Shown here: piece by piece, positions 12,040 to 22,745 of the stretch | Position numbering within the stretch: the stretch's first letter is position 1 | Layout: each line of letters starts with the position of its first letter | NCBI GenBank assembly: GCA_963693315.1 | Contig: OY856187.1 | Span: forward strand, 392,154,288 to 392,218,287 | From: Diogma glabrata | Lineage: Eukaryota; Arthropoda; Insecta; Diptera; Cylindrotomidae | DNA length: 64,000 nt | Direction: 5' to 3' | Made by a program: the position numbers and the translations under genes | The notes under the pieces: generated by a model | What the model was told of the DNA's origin: nothing | The model's input: only the letters and a program-made list of their open reading frames with translations | Database searches by the model: none

Positions 12040-12282
12040 AAATTGTTTTGTATTCATTTTTGATCTAGTTTCATTTTTAATTTAATTTTATTTGTATATA
12101 AATGACATGTTGTATTATTTTTTCTTTGTAACAATTTTGAAGCTCTTGAAAATGGTGTAAAAACCGAAACCGGTCGAGCTGTTTTTAATTTTAATTTTAT
12201 TTTCAAAATAAATAAAGTTAGAAACAAAAATTAATTTGCGGAATACAAACAAGTGTTTCATTTATTAAAAATAAATTTATTA
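12040..12282 (+). repeat. Right terminal repeat of the Penelope element
   Basis: Inverted relative to 9203-9440. Contains GAAAATGGTGTAAAAACCGA then AACCGGTCGAG, the most conserved block. The element ends TTTATTA before the 12-bp duplication. Confidence 0.85.
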
Positions 12283-13830
12283 CGAATAGTAAAAATATAA
12301 CTTCTGTTCATAATTTTAAAATTTTGAATAAACTTGGATAATTTTGGATAATTATTTTAATTTCAAAATAATCTAGCTTTAAAAAAAAATTATTCACATA
12401 AATAATTACGCAAATTATATGATATACTATATGCAACTCTCAGCCCCGAAAAGTTTTCTCTCCTGATAGTAATATATACATTTATTTTTTGATGCAACAA
12501 TACAGACGCTTGTAAAGCAAAAACCAGTTGCTGGCCGGAAATTGTGATAATTGTTTAAAATAGTTAAAGGCTCAATCATATGTTATTTAATTTTTTTATT
12601 AGCAAAGGTATGAGTAGATTTCGAGATAAAATTCTCAGAACTTTGGAATAATTTGTCATCTTTGAGAATTTTTTGGTGTAGCGATAGAGACGCTTGTAAA
12701 GCAAAAATTAGTAGCTGGCCGGAAATTGTGATAATTGTTTCAATTATTTAAAGGTTTGATAATATGTTATATGATTTTTTTATCAGCAAACGTATGAGTA
12801 GATTTCGAGATAAAATTCTCAGAACTTTGGAGTAATATTTCATCTTTAAGGATTTTTTGATGTAGCGATACAGACGCTTTTAAAGCAAAAACTAGTAGCT
12901 GGCCGGAAATTTTGATAACTGTTTAAAATAGATATAGGTTTAATAATATGTTATATGATTTTTCCATCCTCAAACGTATCAGTAGATTTTGAGATAAAAT
13001 GCTCAGAACTTTGGAGTAATATGTCGTCTTTAAGGATTTTTTGATGTAGCGAAACAGACGCTTTTAAAGCAACAACTAGTTGCTGGCCCGAAATTGTGAT
13101 AATTGTTTAAAACATTTAAAGGTTCAATTATATGTTATATGATTTTTCCATTAGCAAACGTATAAGTAGATTTCGAGATAAAATTCTCAGAACTTTGGAA
13201 TAATTTGTCATCTTTGAGAATTTTATGATGTAGCGATATAGACGCTTGTAAAACAAAAATTAGTAGCTGGCCGGAAATTGAGATAATTGTTTAAATTATT
13301 TAAAGGCTCAATAATATTTTCTATTATTTTTCCATCAGCAAACGTATAAGTAGATTTCGAGATAAAATTCTCAGAACTTTGGAGTAATTTGTCATCTTTA
13401 AGGATTTTTTGATGTAGCGATACAGACGCTTGTAAAGCAAAAACTAGTTGCTGGTTGGAAATTGTGATAACTGTTTAAAATAGTTAAAGGTTCAATAATA
13501 TGTTATATGGTTTTCCATTAGCAAACGTATGAGTAGATTTTGAGATAAAATTCTCAGAACTTTGGAGTAATTTGTCATCTTTAAGGATTTTTTGATGTAG
13601 CGATACAGACGCCTTTAAAGAAAAAACAAGTAATTGGACGGAAATTTAGATAATTGTTTAAAATAGCTCAAAGTTCAATAATATGTTAAATGTTTTTTTC
13701 ATCAGCAAACGTATCAGTAGATTTCGAGATAAAATTCTCAGAACTTTGGAGTAATTTGTCGCTCTTGAGGATTTTTTTTATGTAGCGATACAGACTCTTG
13801 TAAAGCAAAAATTAGGTAGTAGCTGGCTGT
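12283..13830 (+). repeat. 184-bp monomer array, left arm after the Penelope insertion
   Basis: The start of GTAGCGATACAGACGC falls at 12678, 12862, 13046, 13230, 13414, 13597 and 13782, with a variant near 12494: a strict 183-185 bp period over about eight monomers. Each monomer includes GCTGGCCGGAAATTGTGATA, ATTTCGAGATAAAATTCTC and AACTTTGGAGTAAT. Divergence between monomers is modest. Confidence 0.95.
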
Positions 13831-14510
13831 TAATTGGGACAATTGTAGCATGTCTGTTCATCTCGTTCCTCATGCCGATTATCTCAACCCTCAAGACCAC
13901 GAGAGATGTTGTTGTAAAGAGATCGCTATTGGTATTAACCTGCTCCTAGAACAGTGTTCTTAGAGCTGTGCTCTACATTACTGTTTGTGGTTAGGAGCCA
14001 AGGAAGTCAGCCTTAGCTTACCTCCTTTTCCTTGTTACCAAACCAAAGCAATTTGTCCTCCCATTTTATAATATAATCAATTCTGATTGTTATATAAACT
14101 TGTCAATTTGCTAATTTGGAATTTATTAATACTATGCGTTTTTTGTCAATTTCAATGCGACCTCAACAATTTTTTTTACATTTTAATCTGCTACACTGCA
14201 TAGTTGCGCAGAACGATAAATTTTCATATAGATAGATAGTTTCGATCTTGATAAAGAAATAACTTAAAAACATTCATACTGATAGAAACTTTAGTAAATT
14301 TTAAACGAAGAGATAATATAGGGATGGGTAAAACATTAATAACTATATTTTTTATGGAATAAGTAGTGGCACACAGGTAGTCCGGTAAAAATTGCATCTG
14401 GACCCAGTAGGGTGTCTTTGAAAGAGCATATAATTTTATTAACAACGCAATTTTTCTTTACATTGCCTGTTATATATGAATACATATAAATTTGACTTGA
14501 ATAATATAAA
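13831..14510. other. Unique region between left arm and transposase gene
   Basis: About 680 bp downstream (on the minus strand) of the transposase stop codon. A GC-richer patch at 13850-14040 looks unlike the arms. No ORF with a recognisable domain; presumably the 3' flank of the transposase transcription unit. Confidence 0.5.
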
Positions 14511-17500
14511 TTAAATTCCACAGTTTTGTTTTTTTGAATAGAATACTAAGTGTGGCACTACCAGTTGTGAGGAATTACGTATTTTTACAATATTTTCCTG
14601 TATGTCATCGAATTCTTCCCAAAAATTGCCTTTCCTACAATATGCTTTATAATGATTTTCTTCATAGTCCACTAAAGAATTAATTTCGTAGTCAACGTTT
14701 TCAATTCTTATATGTTTTTGAACATCATCTAGCGCTATAGGGGGTTGCTTTGCAGAATTACGATATTCTGTATTAATTACTGCATATTCATTATAAACCG
14801 TAGATTTCGGCAATAAAATCAAACCACAACATCTTTTTGGTGGAATTGAAATGCAACTTTTTTGCAATTGTTGAATCCCGTATTGTTCTAGCAAAGAGGT
14901 GTCTATGGCAATATATGGCCGCTTTTCTATTGATGATTTCATACAGACATCGCAAACAAATTCTGATGTGCAAGTGGGATAGATTTTAAAAATGGAATCC
15001 GATATCAATGTGATGTTACAATCGCAATTACTTATCATACCGAAATCATTCTTCAAATCTTTTCTTATGAAGAAAAGGGCATCGTATCTTAATTGTTGCG
15101 CTAGTTCACTGTTTCCGTTGTATAATGCATTTACTACTCTTGAAATGGGACATGATTCTTCAAATAAGAAATTTGATTTAAATTTTAAATTTACAATACA
15201 TTGTACGGCTGCATCGAAAGCACACGTGTTTTTATAAAAATCGTTTTTGATATTGTTACCATTTCGTAAAAGCCAAGTTTTTATTAGATCATTTTTCTTT
15301 CTATCGGACGGGTTTGCTTTTAATTCAGGGAGATTATTTATTTGAATTTTTGTTGCTATTTCTATCTGTTCGTCTTTAGATTTGTTGTTAAATGCCTTCA
15401 AATTTTTCAAGCTGAAATAATTATGTTTTATAGATTTTTTAGTGATATTTTTCTTTGTCCATCTCTCGGTTTTATTTAATGAATCTAATAAAGTAACTTC
15501 TTTTCCTTTTAAATTTAACGAAAAATTTTTTAAAGATCTTTTTGGGATAGCTGTTTTATATCTTTCATAAATGAATTTATTGCGTTTTTCGACTTCCTTT
15601 ATAAATCTAAGACACTTGGTGGGTAACTTCCCTAAATTTGATGATTCACGACAACGTCTTTTCATAACTGAAAAATAATTTTCAACGTGGCTATTGCTTA
15701 GTCTCCCTTCATTATAAATTAATTGAGACCACAATGGTATATACGTCATATACTTTTTGATGAATTTTTCAGCAAACCCGGGATTGTAAAAATTATTAAC
15801 TGCCTGATGTCTACTGCTGTTTTCAATTGTTTTACATTCGTTATATATCTTCACAAAGTCTTGATAGAACGGGCTTTGTTCGTAAATTGTTTTATAAAAC
15901 AATTCACATTCTTCATATTTGCTTGTCTTGCAATCTTCCTCTAAATTTACGCTTTTAATGTCTATCATAGATTTGATTATTTGATGTAAAGAAGAAACGG
16001 TTTGAATAGATGTAAATTTAGATTTTAATAGCAATGCAAAATGGTGGAAAATTAATTTCATAGTCTCATAATTATCACTCATAAAAAACGATGCCACAAT
16101 TTCTTTAACATAAGTTGAAACTTTTGATGAAGCTATAAAATATTTATTAACATCATCCATTACATTTTTAATTAAATGTGAACAACAAAGATGTATTTTG
16201 ACATACTTGTTTATATTTTCAGCGTGTTCCAATTTAAGAAGATACTTATGACATATTCTCAAATAATCTATAATGGTTAAATTATTAAAGCTTTCTAGAA
16301 CAGCATTAATTTCAGCAAAACTAAAATCTGTGACTACAGTTTCAAAAATGGGCCATTTATGAGTCTGATTTAAAACAAAGGTTTTAAACGCTCTAAGCCA
16401 AGTACCAATACTTTGACTGCTGTGACTTGCACTGACAAAGTCACTTATAGAAAAAGGATCACTAGGGTCATGTTCATTTTTTTTAACTGCAATCACAAGT
16501 GTATAATATAAAACTGGCGACATTTCTGGTTTTGGTTGTCGAACAAGTCCGCCAGTGGCATCCATATATACAACAAGATTTTTGTTAGAGAATTTATTTG
16601 TTATTAACTTAAGCGTATCTGTTTGAAATTTACTGAAAAAAATAACATAGAAGGGCCACTTAGACAGTTGCTGTATATTTTGATCAGCAGAGCCTTTAGT
16701 ATTTTGAATTTCGATAAACATATCTTCTACATCATCGATATGGTTATCTTGATCCATTAGAGCCTCGGATTTAATTTTTCGTAGAACATCTACCGTTGTA
16801 GACTCTATCAATGTTTTGTTCCGACTTACAAAATCCTTGTCCTCGCTAGTAAATAATTTTTCCGACAACCGTTCCACTGAGGTTTCTAACAAACATTCCT
16901 TTACTTGCTGTCTGTGAAATCTACTAACAGCACGTGGTTTTATATAGGGATGGTACTGTCTAAGAGATGAAACGCTTACTTTAAAACTATTGCTGGCTTT
17001 TTGACCCTTGTTAGTGATTTTAAATCTCCGACATTCTTCCCCGCTTTCAGAATCTCGATGACCGCAATATGCACGAATACAAGCAGAATTTTTATTAATT
17101 CGGCTATCTTTAATATATATTAAGCAACCAGTCATTTTCGAGAGCAGTTTGGAAAATTCGGAGGAATATTTATATTTATCGAATTCTCGAGTTTTTGCGT
17201 TAAAAATTTCACTCCAAATTTTAACTGGTACAACTAAAACATCATTTAAGCTTGTGTATTCCAAACCGCATTTTTCTTTATTCACAGAAGATACTCTAAT
17301 GGCAATTTTTGTATCAATTTCGAAATCATGCTCCATTATTTGATCATTAACGCAAACAGAATTACTAATTTTAATAATGTCGGTGTTTGGCATTATTGAG
17401 TCTTCCATAATGTTATTTGAATATAAATGATCCGTTTCAAGTTCATTTGAAGTGATCAACGAATCCTCAGTGTTAAAATCTGAATCATATTTTTTGGTAA

Positions 17501-17798
17501 CTATTTCGTCACGATTTTTAATTTTAATGTTTTTGGACACAACAGTATTCCAAATACTTGTTCTTCTCTTAGATTCCTCTAAAAGATTGTTGAAAAAAAA
17601 TTTATCTCGTCGAATTAAATTTTTGAGTCTCAAACGCATACGCTCAGTGCATTTTTGGGATAACTCTTTACAAATAAGCGATAATAGTGAGCCATTCATA
17701 AAATTTCGAGACAAAATTTCTTCGTGGTTAACATTCTCCAAAATTGTTAACCGTATAATATTCAAATTTTCGTTTGTTAGATTAAATTTATAAGCCAT
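14511..17798 (-). CDS. MULE-like transposase fused to a USP-type peptidase domain
   Basis: A single uninterrupted 1095-residue frame from the first ATG (17796-17798, MAYKFNL). An upstream TTG adds 11 residues but is unlikely to be used. An N-terminal region with Cys/His (C-x4-C-x-H ... C, about residues 240-256) precedes a DDE core: first Asp in VVYMDATGG (~413), second in VVTDFSF (~491), a C-C-x-H pair in HLCCSH (~538-541) between them and the Glu, and Glu in SHVENYF (~706). Asp/Asp/C-H/Glu order is that of Mutator-type transposases. Residues ~857-1090 resemble a ubiquitin-specific protease: Cys box KNTCAFDAAVQ (~859), Cys pairs CDC and CDVC, then a His box HYKAYC (~1049) and WEEFDD. All three catalytic positions are kept. 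It is the only gene of its transposon. The domain assignments rest on motifs only. Confidence 0.75.
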   Translation of the reverse strand: MAYKFNLTNENLNIIRLTILENVNHEEILSRNFMNGSLLSLICKELSQKCTERMRLRLKNLIRRDKFFFNNLLEESKRRTSIWNTVVSKNIKIKNRDEIVTKKYDSDFNTEDSLITSNELETDHLYSNNIMEDSIMPNTDIIKISNSVCVNDQIMEHDFEIDTKIAIRVSSVNKEKCGLEYTSLNDVLVVPVKIWSEIFNAKTREFDKYKYSSEFSKLLSKMTGCLIYIKDSRINKNSACIRAYCGHRDSESGEECRRFKITNKGQKASNSFKVSVSSLRQYHPYIKPRAVSRFHRQQVKECLLETSVERLSEKLFTSEDKDFVSRNKTLIESTTVDVLRKIKSEALMDQDNHIDDVEDMFIEIQNTKGSADQNIQQLSKWPFYVIFFSKFQTDTLKLITNKFSNKNLVVYMDATGGLVRQPKPEMSPVLYYTLVIAVKKNEHDPSDPFSISDFVSASHSSQSIGTWLRAFKTFVLNQTHKWPIFETVVTDFSFAEINAVLESFNNLTIIDYLRICHKYLLKLEHAENINKYVKIHLCCSHLIKNVMDDVNKYFIASSKVSTYVKEIVASFFMSDNYETMKLIFHHFALLLKSKFTSIQTVSSLHQIIKSMIDIKSVNLEEDCKTSKYEECELFYKTIYEQSPFYQDFVKIYNECKTIENSSRHQAVNNFYNPGFAEKFIKKYMTYIPLWSQLIYNEGRLSNSHVENYFSVMKRRCRESSNLGKLPTKCLRFIKEVEKRNKFIYERYKTAIPKRSLKNFSLNLKGKEVTLLDSLNKTERWTKKNITKKSIKHNYFSLKNLKAFNNKSKDEQIEIATKIQINNLPELKANPSDRKKNDLIKTWLLRNGNNIKNDFYKNTCAFDAAVQCIVNLKFKSNFLFEESCPISRVVNALYNGNSELAQQLRYDALFFIRKDLKNDFGMISNCDCNITLISDSIFKIYPTCTSEFVCDVCMKSSIEKRPYIAIDTSLLEQYGIQQLQKSCISIPPKRCCGLILLPKSTVYNEYAVINTEYRNSAKQPPIALDDVQKHIRIENVDYEINSLVDYEENHYKAYCRKGNFWEEFDDIQENIVKIRNSSQLVVPHLVFYSKKQNCGI

Positions 17799-18042
17799 AG
17801 TTACAAAAATAATTACAAAAATAAAATTCAAAACTCCTATAAATAGTACGCGAGTACGTTAAATAATAATTATTAGTATTACGTAATAATAAATCCAAAA
17901 AATTCTAAAAATCCAATAAAACTTCTAGTTTTGAAAAAAACTTTTTAATATTCGCACAAGCAAAAAAAACGAAAACAGAAGAACAACAATACGTTTGAAC
18001 TGTGTGATATCTGAATTTGTATTAATTGAATAATAGTTATTT
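17799..18042. promoter_or_regulatory. 5' flank of the transposase gene
   Basis: AT-rich sequence immediately upstream of the minus-strand transposase start, where its promoter must lie. No individual promoter element can be assigned with confidence. Confidence 0.3.
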
Positions 18043-18160
18043 ATTATACAAGGGAAAAAAGTAGTAGATTTTAGCTCGAGGTTGTGTTGTCTCCCGACGC
18101 GAAGCGGAGGGAGACAAAAAACCGAGAGCTAAAATCTACAATTTTTCCCGTGTATAATAC
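18043..18160. mobile_element. 118-bp near-perfect hairpin element
   Basis: ATTATACAAGGGAAAAAAGT, TAGATTTTAGCTC and GTCTCCCGACGCGAAGCG on the left are matched by their reverse complements on the right, leaving almost no loop. Fits a tiny foldback MITE. Similar CGGGAAAAA sequence recurs as a palindrome at 18437-18470. Confidence 0.65.
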
Positions 18161-19339
18161 ACTATTTTTTTCTGTGACTGGATAAATATTAATATAATTA
18201 TTGAAAAAATAATATTAAACAAATATTACAATATGTATATTCACCACACCATACGAATTTTTCTTGAATAAAAACTTAAAATTAAGTTTCATTTTATTTG
18301 TCAAAACCAGTTATTAACATCAAGAAGAAAACGGTATAACTTTTCATTAACATTAAAATAGTCATAAATGTTCATAAATATTCATAATATTCATCATTTA
18401 TGTGTATATATGTATTTATATATATATTTTTATCTATCCGGGAAAAAAGTACATACTTTTTTCCCGGGGAAAAAAGTATTTTATGAAAAGTAGCATTTTT
18501 GCACCTGTCAGCAGAAGTAAAATGTTAAACTTTTTTCCCGTCACAGAAAAAAACAAATTTATTTATTTTTGTAGTAGTTCTCCTCACCCAATGTAGGTAA
18601 AAATTAAATGTTGACAAACCATAAGGTTTCTCAGAATTGGGGTATACTGTATAGTGTATATTTATGTTGTTTATATTGATTTTAGCGAAGATACATATAT
18701 ATTTTCTTCAAAGAAAAAATTTGGATTTTCATTTTTGGATTACAAACAAAAAATTGGGATTTTTGGCTTTCAAACACACAATTTTCATTTTAAATTGATT
18801 CAGAATTGGATTTCAAGCAAATAAAAGTTTTTGGACCGAAAGAGAAGTTTGGGCTTCTCGCGGTGAAAAAGGCGTCAAAAAACTCCAATTGGAGTCAAAC
18901 GGCAACCCTGTAAAAAACAAACAAACATTTAATTTATCATTCATATGCTTGAACAAGATTCAAAAAGTTGAATGTTGAAAACTTTTCTCCAAAATGGGCT
19001 GGAAAGCAAAACTAAATATTTTTTGGTGTGAAAAAATTCTTGGAAAAAAGGATAAATTTGTTTATACATATAAGACGCGTTTGATTTGACTAAAGTAACA
19101 AAACCAACTGAAATATTGGTTGCAATTGTTGTTGTTTTTTTCAGTTTATCAGTTATTTCAGTAAAATAAAAAAAAGAATGAAAACACAAAAAAAATGAAC
19201 CAGAGATTTTTTTCTAATTGCTTGCCGATATTTAATTTCATTTCATAATCAGTCATAATAGCTATTTATGTACCAAGGGCGTAATGATGGGCGTAATACC
19301 CAGTAACGCCAGTGGTGCATACAAGATTTTATGCTTCAC
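18161..19339. other. Unique AT-rich region of the MULE with a second palindrome
   Basis: CCGGGAAAAAAGTACATACT followed by TTTTTCCCGGGG (18437-18470) forms a perfect hairpin. TTTTTTTCTGTGAC near 18165 and GTCACAGAAAAAAA near 18537 are inverted to each other. The rest has no gene-like content. Confidence 0.5.
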
Positions 19340-21170
19340 TTAATAATAACCACATAACATATTGTTGAACCTTTAACTATTTTAAACAATTATCACAATT
19401 TCCGGCCAGCTACTAGTTTTTGCTTTACAAGCGTCTGTATCGCTACATCAAGAAGTCCTCAAAGATGACAAATTACTCCAAAGTTCTGAGAATTTTATCT
19501 CGAAATCTACTCATAAAATTGAGGATGGAAAAATCATAGAACATATTATTGAACTTTTAACTATTTTAAACAGTTATGACAATTTCCGGCCAGCAACTAA
19601 TTTTTGCTTTACAAGCGTCTGTATCGCTACATCAAAAAATTCTCAAAGATGACAAATTATTCCTAAGTTCTGAGAATTTTATCTCGAAATCTACTCATAC
19701 CTTTGCTAATAAAAAAATTAAATAACATATGATTGAGCCTTAAGCTATTTTAAACAGTTATCACAATTTCCGGCCAACAACTAGTTTTTGACTAGTTTTT
19801 AACAACAAGTTTATTCAAAATTTAAATTATGAACAGAAGTTGTATTTTTACTATTCGATAAAATTTTTAAAATATTTTGTTGTCTTAAAAAAATCTGAAA
19901 TTCTTCTGAGATTTTTATCTCGAAATCTACTCATACGTTTGCTGATGGAAAAATCATTTAACATATTATTGAACCTTTAACTATTTTAAACAATTATCAC
20001 AATTTCCGAGCAGCAACTAGTTTTTGCTTTACAAGCGTCTGTATCGCTACATCAAAAAATTCTCAAAGATGACAAATTATTCCAAAGTTCTGAGAATTTT
20101 ATCTCAAAATCTGCTCAAACGTTTGAGGATGAAAAAATCATAAAACATATTATTGAACCTTTAACTATTTAAACAGTTATCATAATTTCCGGCCAGCGAC
20201 GAGTTTTTGCTTTACAAGCGTTTGTATCGCTACATCAAAAAATCCTTAAAGATGACATATTACTCCAAAGTTCTGAAAACTTTATCTCGAAATCTACTCA
20301 TACGTTTGAGGATGAAAAAATCATATTACATATTATTGAACCTTTAACTATTTTACGCAATTATCACAATTTCCGGCCAGCTACTAGTTTTTGCTTTACA
20401 AGCGTCTGTATCGCTACACCAAAAACTCCTCAAAGATGATAAATTACTTCAAAGTTCTGAGAATTTTATCTCGAAATCTACTCATACGTTTGCTGATGTA
20501 AAAATCATATAACATAATATTGAACCTTTAACTATTTTAAACAGTTATCACAATTTCCAGCCAGCTACTAGTTTTTGCTTTACAAGTGTCTGTATCGCTA
20601 CATCAAAAAATCCTTAAAGATGACATATTACTCCAAAGTTCTGAGAATTTTATCTCGAAATCTACTCATACGTTTGCTGATAGAAAAATCATATAACATA
20701 TTATTGAACCTTTAAATAATTGAAACAATTATCACAATTTCCGGCCAGCAACTAGTTTTCGCTTTATAAGCGTCTGTATCGCTACATCAAAAAATCCTTA
20801 AAGATGGCATATTACTCCAAAGTTCTGAGATTTTTATCTCGAAATCTACTCATCTGTTTGCTGATAGAAAAATCATATAACATATTATTGAACCTTTAAA
20901 TAATTGAAACAATTATCACAATTTCCGGCCAGCTACTAATTTTTGCTTTACAAGCGTCTGTATCGCTACATCACAAAATCCTCAAAGATGACAAATTACT
21001 CCAAAGTTCTCAGAATTTTATCTCGAAATCTACTCATACGTTTGCTGATGGAAAAATCATATAACATATTATTGAGCCTCTAACTAATTTAAACAGTTAT
21101 TCTAATTTCCGGCCAGCAACTAGTTTTTGCTTTACAAGCGTCTGTATTGCTGTATCAAAAAATAAATGAG
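19340..21170 (-). repeat. 184-bp monomer array, right arm
   Basis: The same monomer as the left arm in reverse orientation. TATCGCTACATCAAAAAA anchors fall at 19441, 19625, 20045, 20228, 20412, 20596, 20780 and 20964, with a variant near 21148. Spacing is 184 bp except one 420-bp gap where a diverged segment (19780-19960) interrupts. About nine monomers. Confidence 0.95.
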
Positions 21171-21797
21171 TATATTACTATCAGGAGAGATAATTTTTCG
21201 GGGCTGAGAGTAGTATATAGTATATCATATAATTTGCGTAATTATTTATGTGAATAATGTTTGTTTAAAGTTAGATCGTTATGAATTTGAAGTAATTATC
21301 CAAAATTATTCAAGTTTATTCAAAATTTAAAATTATGAAAAGAAGTTATATTTTTTCTTTTCGATAAAATTTTAAAAATTCTTTTGTTGGCTTCTAAAAA
21401 ATTCTGAAATTCTCCTGATTTATCTCGAAATGTTGGAAAAATCATATAACATATAATATAACTTTTATTTTGTTTTGCAATTATTACATTTTGCGGCCAG
21501 CAAATGGTTTAGAAAATTCAAGAAACTGTACCACAACTTCATTAAAATATTTTTTTTATTGCACTACACTAGCTGTTTTGAACACAATTGTGAAAATATT
21601 TTATCAAATTTGTTAATTTTCGCAAAAGAACTCATATTCATTTAAGTCCAAATTCATTTAAGTTGTTCCGGAAGAAAAGTTGAGCTAACTTAATAAAAAA
21701 CTGTCGTGATAGTCATTTTTCTGGGCTGAGAGTAAAATTTCTGGGCTGACAGTTGAAAGTGTCATGATATTATATTTTAGTGTTGCCATCGCGTTTT
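21171..21797 (-). repeat. Right arm of the MULE, outer part
   Basis: Inverted counterpart of the left outer arm. ACTATCAGGAGAGATAATTT and CGGGGCTGAGAGTAGTATAT match the reverse complement of 8525-8570. CTGGGCTGAGAGT and CTGGGCTGACAGT are internal echoes of the terminal repeat. Confidence 0.7.
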
Positions 21798-21831
21798 TCG
21801 GGGATGAAAACTGGGCTAACTTCACATACAT
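21798..21831 (-). repeat. Right terminal inverted repeat of the MULE
   Basis: TTTTCGGGGATGAAAACTGG continuing into GCTAACTTCACATACAT. Reverse complement matches 7342-7375. Confidence 0.85.
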
Positions 21832-22400
21832 GCGGGAACGGTCTGAATTTTGCACTTTTTTGTCCATAACTCAAAAACTGTGCACCGCAAAATTCTAAAA
21901 AAAATTGCAACAACTTCTAAATTAGGTGTTCTTTCAAATGACACCCCACTGGCTTGGGTCAAAACATTTTTTTTTACCCTCCTTACACCGGTTCCCTAAA
22001 CACACAGATATATAATTATTTGAGACCTCGCTATAATTTTCATACAAAATTTACCAAATTTCCTAACTCTGCAAATTTTTACAAATTTTTCTGTCAATCA
22101 GTGTCGAACCGTAGGGGGGGGGGAGAGAACGGTCTGAAAGTTACTTTTTTGAAAATAACGCAAAAACTGTGCATCGCAAAATTGCTATGTTTTCTATATA
22201 AAGTGCTCTTTCAAATGACACCCCACTTGACCCCATTTTAAATAGTGATTTTACCCCTCCTCATATCCACCCCCTTAAAAAATCTAAGTATGAGAATATG
22301 ACACTATTTTATATTTTTTATTAAAAACGTACTAATTTTCTATCATTCCAAATACATTTGAAAATTTTCGATCAGTTAGGTTCGGAGCTAATCGAGGTAA
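21832..22400. repeat. ~285-bp tandem array, right part
   Basis: Begins with the second GCGGGAACG target duplication (21832-21840). The interrupted unit then continues (GTCTGAATTTTGCACTTTTT), with a further unit boundary near 22165 (AAAAACTGTGCATCGC). Same family and orientation as 6245-7341. Confidence 0.85.
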
Positions 22401-22745
22401 GAAAACACGAAAAAAACGTCATTATTCCAAATTATACAAAAAATGGTGAGGTGTAAAATTCCAAAATAAATTTTTAAGGAATACTGAAATAAAGCCCTTT
22501 CATATGATACCCTACTTGAATCTATAAAAAAATATATTTTCTCAAAGGTCTCACATCGTACCCCTGTAAACCAAACGAAAGCCACTTTAGTTTTATTTGT
22601 ATCCTTCGTTTCATGTGAACAGATTAGTTTTATACGCACCTCAAATTTCAAGTCCATAGCATTTATAGTTTACGAGATAATCGATATAATGAGAAAAACT
22701 CGTTTTACTCTCACCAATAGTGTTCTGTATAAAAAACGGAACCCT
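22401..22745. repeat. Terminal part of the array-bearing repeat
   Basis: The end ACGGAACCCT (22736-22745) and the preceding sequence resemble, in reverse, 5967-6000 and 46806-46930 (AGGGTTCCGT, CACTATTGGTGAGA, ATAGTTTACGAGATAATCGA). This suggests the ~285-bp arrays sit inside a dispersed element whose ends are AGGGTTCCGT. Confidence 0.5.

Larger units (their letters stand above)
9157..12282 (+). mobile_element. Penelope-like element with inverted terminal repeats
   Basis: A 3.1-kb retroelement bounded by a 12-bp target duplication. The right terminal repeat (about 12040-12282) is the reverse complement of 9203-9440, and both contain CCGAAACCGGTCGAGCTG. The extra 5' segment 9157-9180 (GTATTTATTGAGGTTACTGT) is repeated in inverted orientation at 9441-9463. 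Complex inverted terminal repeats are typical of Penelope-like elements. The single coding region has reverse transcriptase and GIY-YIG domains. Confidence 0.9.
7342..21831 (-). mobile_element. 14.5-kb MULE-like DNA transposon with satellite arms
   Basis: The element is bounded by an exact 9-bp target duplication. Its ends match: 5' ACCTATGTGAAGTTAGCCC against the reverse complement of the right end, ATGTATGTGAAGTTAGCCC. Inside are two arms of 184-bp tandem monomers in opposite orientation and one large minus-strand gene (14511-17798) with DDE residues. A 9-bp duplication fits the Mutator superfamily. Tandem repeat-built inverted arms plus a MULE-type gene recall Drosophila FB-NOF. A Penelope element (9157-12282), a MITE (8136-8382) and a hairpin element (18043-18160) lie within it; removing the Penelope element leaves about 11.4 kb. 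Confidence 0.85.

Noticed and set aside
7342..21831. TA as the target duplication of the large transposon (TATGTGAAG...CTTCACATA)
   Set aside because: The exact 9-bp GCGGGAACG repeat just outside, which recreates the neighbouring array unit when one copy is removed, explains the site better.
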